A stretch of 40,569 nucleotides of DNA from Gammaproteobacteria bacterium RIFCSPHIGHO2_02_FULL_42_43. Lineage in GTDB: Bacteria; Pseudomonadota; Gammaproteobacteria; Coxiellales; Coxiellaceae. Below the pieces are notes generated by a model that did no database searches, was not told the origin of the DNA, and saw only the letters and a list, made by a program, of their open reading frames with translations. Within the stretch, counting starts at the first letter, position 1; each line of letters opens with the position of its first letter. Position numbers and translations under genes: made by a program. The stretch spans positions 1 to 40,569 of the forward strand of contig MGXR01000008.1 of the NCBI GenBank assembly GCA_001801425.1, written 5' to 3'. Shown piece after piece: positions 17,633-24,525 of this stretch.

Positions 17633-18349
17633 TTAATTCCCTGAAAGACCAGCTAGTTGCTTAATACGATTTAAAACCATTTCTGTGCGGACTGCTGTTG
17701 ATGAGCCATAAAGTAAATGCCCAGGTAACGCTGATAAAAAATTTTCATCTTTCAACAAGCGCATAAAAGTTTTTTGTAGGAATGTTTTAAGCTCAGAATG
17801 ACATGACATTACCTCGTTAATTAAAGTGGTTCGTCCATCTATAATACTCACAATGTCCTCAAAATCATGACTCATCAGATAATCATTATTACCTCTTGAA
17901 TCAAAAGCCTCGAATTTTGTTGCTAAAAAATAAGGAGCGCTCACTGACTGCATGAAAATATCGGTAGCTATTTGATGGCGCAAGGTTTGTTTTATCGCCG
18001 TTTTGTACCAACGATTTCCAAATCCTAAGATTTTCTCATCTGTTGGCATAACATCTAAAATTGCATCATCATAGTGCCAACGACAAATAACATCATCTGT
18101 AATTGATTTTTTAAAACCTTGTGCGGTTAATTTTTTTTCCAACTGATGATAATGCTTTAATGAAATTACATCTACGATACAATCAACATCTAACGTTGTT
18201 CTCACGTCCGGCACAGCGGGATCATCAATGAATAATGCAGTAGCACAACCCCCTAAAAATACGAAATCATCTTTTAATATTCCTAATTTTCTCACCATGA
18301 ATTCAAGCATTGCCAAATTAGAATGCGCACGTCTATTTTTATTGAGCAT
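17633..18349 (-). CDS. Nucleotidyltransferase-fold protein (AbiEii/MNT-like)
   Basis: A 238-residue protein with the minimal nucleotidyltransferase signature: GG at 33-34 (FLGGCATALF), DVD (D54, D56) and a third acidic residue D99 (ILDVMP). Proteins of this class transfer NMP to protein or tRNA targets and include toxins such as AbiEii and MntA-like partners. The start overlaps the upstream winged-helix gene by 11 bp and the phosphoesterase follows 5 bp later, so the three are probably coupled. It is less similar to AbiEii than the protein at 22564-23391: it lacks the K/R-rich RDLYD motif. The metal-binding pattern supports an active enzyme; the target is unknown. Confidence 0.8.
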   Translation of the reverse strand: MLNKNRRAHSNLAMLEFMVRKLGILKDDFVFLGGCATALFIDDPAVPDVRTTLDVDCIVDVISLKHYHQLEKKLTAQGFKKSITDDVICRWHYDDAILDVMPTDEKILGFGNRWYKTAIKQTLRHQIATDIFMQSVSAPYFLATKFEAFDSRGNNDYLMSHDFEDIVSIIDGRTTLINEVMSCHSELKTFLQKTFMRLLKDENFLSALPGHLLYGSSTAVRTEMVLNRIKQLAGLSGN

Positions 18350-18872
18350 GTAAAATTCTCTCTTTTAATAATGTCGCAGCAATATTGCGCTCACGCGCAC
18401 GCCCTTGTCGCAGTGCATCAACCAGAGATAATAAGTCATAAAACGCTTGATCCGGGTAACGTACTAATGAATTTGGCACACAATGATAGAGTGGTTCCAA
18501 TGCAAGACCACGCTCTGTTCCATTGGCTGAGGGCCAAACTGGAATTGGATCTTGACCTAATGTAATTTGACCCTTAAAAATAGGTGCTGCATAACTTGTT
18601 GCAATCCCAGCTATATAATCTCCCATTTGTACTGGAAAAAAATATTTCACGCCATACAGTAATACCTCAAGACAGCCCGCTACAACGGGCTGATAACGCT
18701 TACCATTAAAACCTAAATTCAATAATCCCGACTTACTTAACCGGATAAGACTTGCATTAACTGCTGAAACACTTAAACACAAATGTGTTGCCAATTGATG
18801 CTGCGGCCAATTCGCATTATCCGTATGTGCTAGTATTTTAAGCAACACAACAATATCTTGTGGTTTCAGCAT
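18339..18872 (-). CDS. Winged-helix regulator heading the island 1 operon
   Basis: A 177-residue protein. Residues about 5-70 form a helix-turn-helix/wing (QHQLATHLCLSVSAVNASLI...LSKSGLLNLG) of MarR/AsnC-like layout; the rest is unassigned. It is probably the autorepressor, and in AbiE-like logic the antitoxin, for the nucleotidyltransferase that overlaps its 3' end. A 35-bp palindrome covers its predicted promoter. The ATG at 18872 has GTGGGG upstream; a GTG at 18881 is an alternative start. Confidence 0.75.
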   Translation of the reverse strand: MLKPQDIVVLLKILAHTDNANWPQHQLATHLCLSVSAVNASLIRLSKSGLLNLGFNGKRYQPVVAGCLEVLLYGVKYFFPVQMGDYIAGIATSYAAPIFKGQITLGQDPIPVWPSANGTERGLALEPLYHCVPNSLVRYPDQAFYDLLSLVDALRQGRARERNIAATLLKERILHAQ

Positions 18873-18906
18873 AAGCCCCACTCTTTATTCATCCTTCACA
18901 AGAATA

Positions 18907-18935
18907 AGTATATCTGCTGATTGTTCAATATTCAA
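18907..18935 (-). promoter_or_regulatory. Predicted promoter of the island 1 operon
   Basis: On the minus strand TTGAAT (plus 18930-18935), a 17-bp spacer and TATACT (plus 18907-18912). The -35 box lies inside the 35-bp palindrome, so binding there would block RNA polymerase. Confidence 0.6.
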
Positions 18936-18955
18936 GAATCTTGAATATTGAACAA
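18921..18955. promoter_or_regulatory. 35-bp perfect palindrome, predicted operator
   Basis: Arms TTGTTCAATATTCAAGA and TCTTGAATATTGAACAA flank a single central A; one more A-T pair extends it on each side. It contains the -35 of the operon promoter and is the obvious candidate site for the winged-helix protein. The rest of 18873-19329 holds only the island end sequence and a tRNA fragment. Confidence 0.75.
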
Positions 18956-19060
18956 TTTAACCTCAAATCCCATCTCAGTGTTCGCGAACAATGAACATGG
19001 CGATATTTTAGGGCATAGAACCGTGTAGCCAAAACGTCACCAACTCACGCCGTGCTGCGT

Positions 19061-19144
19061 GTGTTGTAGACTGTTCTGGGCAGTTTTTCGCAGTGATGTG
19101 CATCGCAAGTGTTTGATTTATAATACGTTACAGTCAATCGATTT
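19061..19144 (+). repeat. Conserved island end sequence, copy 1
   Basis: Aligns without gaps to 24296-24379: 52 of the first 70 positions are identical by hand count, with conserved blocks TTTTTCG and TGCATCGCAAG. Both copies run directly into the tRNA-Thr 3' fragment, at the same distance. Probably the right-end recombination sequence of a shared island family. Confidence 0.65.
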
Positions 19145-19194
19145 GATTTGTAATCAGCGGGTCGGCGGTTCAAATCCGTTCGCCAGCTTCTTAA
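19145..19194 (+). repeat. Attachment-type direct repeat 2 (island 1/2 junction)
   Basis: 50 bp identical to 13841-13890, the 3' part of tRNA-Thr(TGT) with six following bases. The 5' half of the tRNA is absent, so it is a junction scar and not a gene. Confidence 0.85.
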
Positions 19195-19329
19195 AAACCG
19201 TTAAAAATAAACCTATTGCGACAATATTCAATCAACATCCCCATGTTGAATATGGATTTTGGGGAATGGGAATTTACAGAAAAATTTGGACTTGATCACT
19301 TTTTTATGGAGTACAAGCAATAATTAAAT

Positions 19330-20571
19330 TCAATTTTTCGCAAGTCGTATTAATTTCAAAACAAGTGCCGCTAACGCTAAACCAACACATCCTAAATAAA
19401 TAGGCACCGCCGGACTTAAATCCGCTGCAAAACCGCTCATAAGCGCAGTAATTCCGAATGACAAAGCACTGACAGAATTAGTAATGCCCATCACCCACCC
19501 TTGCTGCTCCGCACTTACTTGATTTGAAAAAATCGTGATTAACAGCGAGTAAAGTAATGCCACACTCATACCAATTAAAACAGTACCAGCCCAAATCACA
19601 GCTACAACATGCGTCATTGCAGTAATCAAACATAACAATGCAGCAATCAATAGGTTTGTAATAACTGCATTTTTTAAATTAAATCGCTTTGCAACGGGAT
19701 TGACCAAGAATCCAAAGCCAATGCTAAATCCCACTGCTAACACAGCAATAAAAAATGAAACTTCTGATGCAGTATAATGAAAGCGCCGCAATAGAAATTG
19801 TGATACAAACGTAAAATATTCTGACCACCCTGCCGTTTCAATTAACAATACCAACGACAACATGCGAATTGATTTTGATTTAAACGCTTCAATAAAAATT
19901 TGTATCGCATAATACAATCGAATTTTTATTTTTTTTGTACTTGTAAATGTCTCATGAAATGAAAAATACAGAACAATACAATTGAGCAGTGATAAAAAAC
20001 CTGCAAAATACAGCGGTGTTGCAAAGTTAAACCAAGAAACTAAACTGTCATTGGATAAAACACCACCCATAATGGGACCCAATACAAATCCAATGGAAAC
20101 TGCTAATAAAACATAGCCGATGTTGCGTGCACGATTTTTTTCAGAACTCACATCGACAATCGCTGCCTGCGCAATTGGTTGACTGCCTGCCGTAAATCCT
20201 GCTAAAACGCGCCCCAAGATTAAAAATACAATATTGTGAAAGCCGATAGCGGCCGCAGAAATAATATAACCTGAAGTTGCGCCGATTAAGCAAATCATCA
20301 ACGATTTTTTTCTACCCATTGCATCTGATAAATCACCCAGCATGGCTGATCCAAAAAACCAGGCAAGCATATAAATACCGATCGTCACACCGTAAATTAA
20401 TTCACGTAGAAAATTGGATGTGTTGCCAGGTAAAAAATGTGAGCTGTGGCTAATGAGCATTGCACTTAAAATAGGGAACAAAATACCCAAACCCATGCTA
20501 TCGATCGCAATCACTAAAAATAAGGGTGCTACTTTAAGCAAACTTTGTGCTTCTGAAATTTTTTGTGTCAT
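19330..20571 (-). CDS. MFS efflux transporter (TetA-like drug:H+ antiporter group)
   Basis: A 413-residue inner-membrane protein with about 12 hydrophobic segments. The loop after segment 2 carries the MFS motif A as GDLSDAMGRKKSLMI, and the first half has LGRVLAGFTAGSQPIAQAAIVDV, as in TetA/Bcr-type exporters. The substrate cannot be told from sequence. The ATG at 20571 is chosen over one 60 bp upstream because AGGTG lies 8 bp before it. It is the gene of island 2 nearest the island 1 junction and is transcribed towards it. Confidence 0.88.
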   Translation of the reverse strand: MTQKISEAQSLLKVAPLFLVIAIDSMGLGILFPILSAMLISHSSHFLPGNTSNFLRELIYGVTIGIYMLAWFFGSAMLGDLSDAMGRKKSLMICLIGATSGYIISAAAIGFHNIVFLILGRVLAGFTAGSQPIAQAAIVDVSSEKNRARNIGYVLLAVSIGFVLGPIMGGVLSNDSLVSWFNFATPLYFAGFLSLLNCIVLYFSFHETFTSTKKIKIRLYYAIQIFIEAFKSKSIRMLSLVLLIETAGWSEYFTFVSQFLLRRFHYTASEVSFFIAVLAVGFSIGFGFLVNPVAKRFNLKNAVITNLLIAALLCLITAMTHVVAVIWAGTVLIGMSVALLYSLLITIFSNQVSAEQQGWVMGITNSVSALSFGITALMSGFAADLSPAVPIYLGCVGLALAALVLKLIRLAKN

Positions 20572-20667
20572 TTTGAATACACCTATTTTATCGATTATTG
20601 TACCAAGAAGACAATGACAAGTGTGATGCAAAAGATCATAAAACCAAAACTGGGTCTTCTATACCTC

Positions 20668-21003
20668 TCAGACCTCTTGCATAATCACAGGCATGCACGG
20701 CATGCCTGTGCTCCCGAGATTATTCGAACCAATATCCGTCATCCATTTCACAGTTTCTGCAACAATCACTAGCGCACCATCCAATAATGTTGGGCGCCCT
20801 TCAACCCATAATTGTAAATTCACAAAACCAAAATTTTTTATCAGTAACGCCGCATCTTCTCGAATTATCACGGAATAATTTTTCTGATCACGCGTCACCA
20901 CGTCTACTATCATCAAAACATTTCCTGTCGCATCCATTTGTATCTCAGGCACTGCCTGTAAAAATCCAACCAATACAGTAAAACAACTCGTACAACGATC
21001 CAT
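20668..21003 (-). CDS. Small SSB-like (OB-fold) protein, copy 1
   Basis: A 111-residue protein nearly identical to the one at 32805-33152. The order VGFLQAVPEI...GNVLMIVDVVT...LWVEGRP...IVAETVKWM recalls the strands of single-stranded-DNA-binding proteins (G-L-x-x-x-P-E, the VxVEGRL strand and the final VAxxVxFL strand), but it is short and lacks the usual central Trp-His segment. That link is tentative; no other family is recognised. AAGGAAA lies 7 bp before the ATG. The upstream operator region is retained, but the XRE repressor found beside copy 2 is absent here. The last codons contain an 11-bp perfect hairpin. Confidence 0.6.
   Translation of the reverse strand: MDRCTSCFTVLVGFLQAVPEIQMDATGNVLMIVDVVTRDQKNYSVIIREDAALLIKNFGFVNLQLWVEGRPTLLDGALVIVAETVKWMTDIGSNNLGSTGMPCMPVIMQEV
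20686..20710. terminator. Perfect 11-bp hairpin at the 3' end of the SSB-like gene
   Basis: CACAGGCATGC-ACG-GCATGCCTGTG. The same stem with loop ACA is at 32834-32858. It lies within the last codons of the gene. There is no clear U tract, so it may work in RNA stability or termination. Confidence 0.4.
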
Positions 21004-21034
21004 AAAAAATTTCCTTGTGATTTCTAACGGCGAG

Positions 21035-21105
21035 AGTATAGAAGTGAAAGTAAAGCAAAGTAAATCCGTGTCATCACATTTTTACTTTACATTGCAGGTA
21101 AAGTA
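21035..21105. promoter_or_regulatory. Orphan promoter-operator region, copy 1
   Basis: On the minus strand TATACT (plus 21035-21040) serves the SSB-like gene. Direct TTTACTTT boxes overlap the promoter. A perfect inverted repeat TACTTTAC-(7)-GTAAAGTA lies at 21083-21105. The same sites beside copy 2 flank an XRE repressor gene, so that repressor may also act here. Confidence 0.55.
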
Positions 21106-21217
21106 TTATTTACTTCCTATACAATCCCACGGAAGCACGCGCGGAGTGTTATACCTCTCGCCAATGAAGATGCGACATTACCGCGTTTCATCACTCGCGG
21201 TATATCCTGATTGAAAC

Positions 21218-21244
21218 GCAAACGTGAAATGAATTCACGTTTGC
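21218..21244. terminator. 11-bp perfect hairpin downstream of the Fic gene
   Basis: GCAAACGTGAA-ATGAA-TTCACGTTTGC, 32 bp beyond the Fic stop. No strong U tract on either side, so its role as a terminator of the minus-strand Fic operon is uncertain. Confidence 0.4.
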
Positions 21245-21275
21245 TTGTTGAAATAAGTTAGACTTAATTCATTGT

Positions 21276-21890
21276 TTACAGGAAACCCAAAAATATTTTT
21301 AGTGGCTGATAATCTCCGCGATCTGCCGCGCGCAATGCGTCGATATAATTTTTTCTGATAACGGTGGGCGTTGTCATTGCTTTGCTGTCACCCCAATTAA
21401 ATCGCCTATTTCCCTGAGATATCAAAATCACATCTGTCATTAATCGCGCATGTCGTCCATTTCCATTTGAAAAAGGATGAATCAAAACCAAACGATGATG
21501 AAAACGCATGGCGGCTTCATTGATTTCGAAAATGTTTTTGGTAATTTGAAAAATAAGATCATCGCACAAATTTTTTAAAGAGGCGGAAACGGATAGCCAA
21601 TCAACACCAATCTTTTTATTTGATTTTCTAAATTCACCTGCCCATTTCCATGTGCTGCCAAACATACGTCGATGAAATTTGCAAATAAATTCTCGCGCTG
21701 CAATTTGTGGCAATGAAAATTTTTTTCCAATCATCCATTTTTCGGCTTCCAAGATATTGCTTTGTTCCCACTCGTTCAATTGCGATTGCGTCATAATATG
21801 CTTTGGAATGAGACCTGCGCTTTCATCGGAATTTAATGGCGTTGCGCCAGGCAAGCAATCAAATGTCATTCTTCCCATAAATGCCGCCAT
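21276..21890 (-). CDS. Fic-domain protein (mobile mystery protein B)
   Basis: A 204-residue Fic enzyme with the full catalytic loop HPFSNGNGRHAR (HPFxxGNGRxxR). Fic proteins transfer AMP or other phosphate-containing groups to hydroxyl side chains of targets. The combination with an upstream XRE protein containing GWVRSIRKALGM is the mobile mystery protein A/B pair, known from mobile elements and regarded as toxin-antitoxin-like. The genes overlap by 25 bp. No inhibitory (S/T)xxxE(G/N) helix is obvious within the protein. The target is unknown. Confidence 0.9.
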   Translation of the reverse strand: MAAFMGRMTFDCLPGATPLNSDESAGLIPKHIMTQSQLNEWEQSNILEAEKWMIGKKFSLPQIAAREFICKFHRRMFGSTWKWAGEFRKSNKKIGVDWLSVSASLKNLCDDLIFQITKNIFEINEAAMRFHHRLVLIHPFSNGNGRHARLMTDVILISQGNRRFNWGDSKAMTTPTVIRKNYIDALRAADRGDYQPLKIFLGFL

Positions 21891-22282
21891 GATTTCTGTA
21901 ACAGTTCTTGCGTCATCTCTGTGATCTGTTCTTCAAGCCATTTTTTTTCGACAGACTGACTTTCCAAATCCATTGTGTGCGCAATTCGCAAAACCGCAAT
22001 TTCTGCGAATTCGCGAGCGCGATTTTCGATTGATATCTGTAAACTATTTTTTGGAATAAATTGATAGGCAAAATGACAACCGAGTTGTGCGGCGGTCTCC
22101 CGCATAGTATGCAGTGTTATTGCGCCTTCCAATTCAGATGTTTCAATTTTAACCACACGTGATGGGTTTACATTGAGACGAATGGCTAGCTGTTTGACAG
22201 TCATACCCAATGCCTTTCGAATAGATCGCACCCATCCTTCTTGTGGAATCATTTCTGCGTTATTATTTTTTAGCGTCAACAA
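21866..22282 (-). CDS. XRE-type regulator (mobile mystery protein A)
   Basis: A 138-residue helix-turn-helix protein: GWVRSIRKALGMTVKQLAIR then LNVNPSRVVKIETSELEGAI is the conserved core of mobile mystery protein A, the probable antitoxin and repressor of the Fic gene. The start is uncertain. The frame opens from TTG at 22282 or ATG at 22252, and it stays open upstream to about 22345, reading HNLKQLDQQLL, which resembles the family's usual N-terminus, but without an ATG. An out-of-frame ATG nearby suggests a small N-terminal frameshift. Confidence 0.82.
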   Translation of the reverse strand: MLTLKNNNAEMIPQEGWVRSIRKALGMTVKQLAIRLNVNPSRVVKIETSELEGAITLHTMRETAAQLGCHFAYQFIPKNSLQISIENRAREFAEIAVLRIAHTMDLESQSVEKKWLEEQITEMTQELLQKSWRHLWEE

Positions 22283-22344
22283 TTGCTGATCGAGCTGTTT
22301 GAGGTTATGTCCATATACTGCTGTAAATTCTAGATGGCAATAGT

Positions 22345-22563
22345 TTAATCAGTCAAAAATAATTGATTGAAGTGTCCATCAACATTCTCCAAAATAGTTT
22401 TCGCAAAAAAATTATTTAATGCGGAATATAGTGAAAATGATGCTGATTGAGATAAAATTTTTGTATTTTTGAGTCCAATACTCTGTGGTATTAGCCGAAA
22501 AAATACGGAAATTTTAGCCAATGCTACGTTTTTTGCAGCAGAATAAGTAATTGACGACAGGCC
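22345..22563 (-). pseudogene. Open frame directly after the AbiEii stop, unrecognised
   Basis: In the same frame as abiEii, right after its TAG, 72 codons stay open (GLSSITYSAAKNVAL... to ...NQLFLTD) and end at 22345. There is no start codon with a ribosome site. It is either the remnant of another gene or the lost C-terminal extension of AbiEii. I do not recognise the sequence. Confidence 0.35.
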
Positions 22564-23391
22564 CTAGGGTGATTCATTTCCCTTCCATGCATCTCCTGGC
22601 AACTGACTCGCAAAATCATTCACCACCATTTGAAAAGCTGCATGCATATCATATTCAGATAAAAACGGCGCCGCCAAAAGCGGCATAATATCATTAGTGA
22701 AAACAGTATCCATTTGCTTAAAAAAAATATTTTTTTCGTACTCAGCGCGCGACGCTGATTGATTACCATGCGCCATGTATTGCTGAAAAATTTTAATCAC
22801 CTCCGCACTATTCAACGTATGATATTTTTTTACATACCAATAATCATATAAATCTCTACCCTTTTTACGTTGATATAACGCTCTTAGTTTGGTGCCCACT
22901 AATTCTTCCAGCGAATAAGTCAACACATTCGCCATACCGGAAAACCAAGTATTTTCGACGCTATATTTTTTTCGAATCAGGGGAAGCACATTAAAATGTT
23001 CCCTAGTATTAATTTCAATTTTTACTTTGCGTGCAACAACTGGTTTTGATTCCGTTTCAAAACGATAATACAGTGTGAAACGACCCTGATTTTGTTTCCA
23101 CGCAGGTTTGCCAAGCCATGGGTCAAGGCACTCGTGAATAATACTTACTGTGTCGCCAATGGGTTTTGCGTGAATTTGCACAAAATCTAAATCTTCACTG
23201 AAGCGACCCCCTTGCGCAAAAAATAATTTATGCAATGCGGTGCCACCACGAAATACTAGATTTTCACCGATAACCGGATGTTGGTATAATTCGCATATTG
23301 CGCGCGACAAAACTAAATCGTGCTCAATCAACTGCAAACTTGACCAAGGCGCATTGTCTTTCCATTCCAATAAATTTGCATGCGGAATCAT
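22564..23391 (-). CDS. abiEii: AbiEii/AbiGii-family nucleotidyltransferase toxin
   Basis: A 275-residue toxin of the type IV toxin-antitoxin system AbiE. Motifs: FRGGTALHK (48-55), the SEDLDF metal motif (65-70, D67 and D69) and the C-terminal K/R-rich LYQRKKGRDLYD, all family hallmarks. AbiEii-type enzymes use NTPs to modify cellular targets, stopping growth during phage infection. It overlaps the AbiEi gene by 4 bp (ATGA). The same reading frame stays open for 72 codons after the TAG stop. Confidence 0.93.
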   Translation of the reverse strand: MIPHANLLEWKDNAPWSSLQLIEHDLVLSRAICELYQHPVIGENLVFRGGTALHKLFFAQGGRFSEDLDFVQIHAKPIGDTVSIIHECLDPWLGKPAWKQNQGRFTLYYRFETESKPVVARKVKIEINTREHFNVLPLIRKKYSVENTWFSGMANVLTYSLEELVGTKLRALYQRKKGRDLYDYWYVKKYHTLNSAEVIKIFQQYMAHGNQSASRAEYEKNIFFKQMDTVFTNDIMPLLAAPFLSEYDMHAAFQMVVNDFASQLPGDAWKGNESP

Positions 23392-24194
23392 AAATCAGTT
23401 TCTACCTTTTCGTTTACTAAAATATGCCAACGTTTGTTTTTTTCAAAAACATCGGTAGTGCTACCCATAACAAGCGATCGATATTCATATTTCTGCGTTT
23501 GCAGCCATTGATGCAATGGCGTGGTATCAAGTTCTAATTCCAAATAATCTAACAAATATCCGAGGCGTTGCGCATACACTATACCCACTCGATTAATTTG
23601 AAAATACCGGGTTAATTTTTCTATCGATAAATTTTCTTTTAATTCACTGAGCACCGTTGCAACATTATGTATCTGACCTGATGCGTGAAAATACTTAATA
23701 AGATCGCACGCGGTCATTTCAGGATCGGAAACCTGCATTTTTCCTGTCTCAGTTTTTACGGGATTTAAAAATGAAGTATATATGTGCTTCTGATAATAAA
23801 AATCAATTCTAACGTTTTTAATTTGGATGGGGCGCATCATTTTATTGGTCATTACTTGGAACGTCATCACCTGCTGATGTGATGCGCCATAAATGCCGGC
23901 TGCGCTTAATAACGCTACATAATAGGGTGCATTCAAATACTGCATTAAAGAATCAATGAACCACGATGCCGGCAAACACCCTATGGATTGATATTCTAGC
24001 GGAATGATGACATAAAAATCATGCCGCACACGTGCAATCCTGCCTATTTTTGAAAGACGGTAAAAGGCGACATCAATAGCTGCTTTTTTTTTGTTTTTAA
24101 AAACGGCCGACACTGATTTTCTCAAAAAGAAATATTGTCCGCGGGATTGCAGCGAATCAATATAATCAGACAAATACTTTATTTCTGTTTTCAT
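23388..24194 (-). CDS. abiEi: AbiEi-family antitoxin
   Basis: A 268-residue partner of AbiEii. An N-terminal winged helix (about 20-65, LRKSVSAVFKNKKKAAIDVA) is followed by the AbiEi C-terminal domain (CDLIKYFH...VLSELKE near 180-210). AbiEi binds inverted repeats upstream of its own operon and represses it. Upstream, ATTTGCAAAT (24219-24228) is a small palindrome that could be part of such a site. The ATG at 24194 is preferred to a TTG at 24200. Confidence 0.9.
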   Translation of the reverse strand: MKTEIKYLSDYIDSLQSRGQYFFLRKSVSAVFKNKKKAAIDVAFYRLSKIGRIARVRHDFYVIIPLEYQSIGCLPASWFIDSLMQYLNAPYYVALLSAAGIYGASHQQVMTFQVMTNKMMRPIQIKNVRIDFYYQKHIYTSFLNPVKTETGKMQVSDPEMTACDLIKYFHASGQIHNVATVLSELKENLSIEKLTRYFQINRVGIVYAQRLGYLLDYLELELDTTPLHQWLQTQKYEYRSLVMGSTTDVFEKNKRWHILVNEKVETDL

Positions 24195-24295
24195 ATACAA
24201 ATAATTACGTATTTTGTAATAATTTGCAAATAATTTCGAAATCGAGTTGATTGCGTCGTGTAGAGAATTTGTAACGTATTCAAATAGATTGTAGT

Positions 24296-24379
24296 GTGTT
24301 TTAGGCTGTTTCAGACTGTTTTTCGCCTAATTGTGCATCGCAAGGCTTTGATTAATAAAGAGTTACTACTTGACTAACC
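24296..24379 (+). repeat. Conserved island end sequence, copy 2
   Basis: Counterpart of 19061-19144, ending at the same distance from a tRNA-Thr 3' fragment. Marks the right end of island 2. The gene-free stretch 24195-24525 holds otherwise only the attachment repeat. Confidence 0.65.
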
Positions 24380-24382
24380 TGT

Positions 24383-24427
24383 TTTGTAATCAGCGGGTCG
24401 GCGGTTCAAATCCGTTCGCCAGCTTCT
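24383..24427 (+). repeat. Attachment-type direct repeat 3 (island 2/3 junction)
   Basis: 45 bp identical to 13843-13887 in tRNA-Thr(TGT). No 5' tRNA half is present. Confidence 0.85.
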
Positions 24428-24525
24428 AAAAAATATTTAAAATCAATTATTAAGAATTTCTAAAATTTCATTATTTTTTGACATAAATCACCGACGTTTT
24501 TAGCAATTATTTTGTGCGACCATTT

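Larger units (their letters stand above)
20680..21143. repeat. 464-bp dispersed duplication, copy 1
   Basis: Matches 32829-33292 at a constant offset of 12149 bp, without net indels and more than 90% identical by eye. It covers most of the SSB-like gene, its promoter and the operator repeats. The similarity stops inside the REP-like element (GAAGCACGCGCG), whose second half is missing in this copy. Confidence 0.9.

Noticed and set aside
19145-19194. tRNA gene at 19145 (and likewise 24383 and 31095)
   Set aside because: Only the 3' half is present; acceptor and D-arm partners are missing, so these are integration scars.
20787-20981. 64-codon plus-strand frame found in both copies of the 464-bp duplication
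   Set aside because: Antisense to the SSB-like gene, which has the ribosome site; present twice only because the DNA is duplicated.
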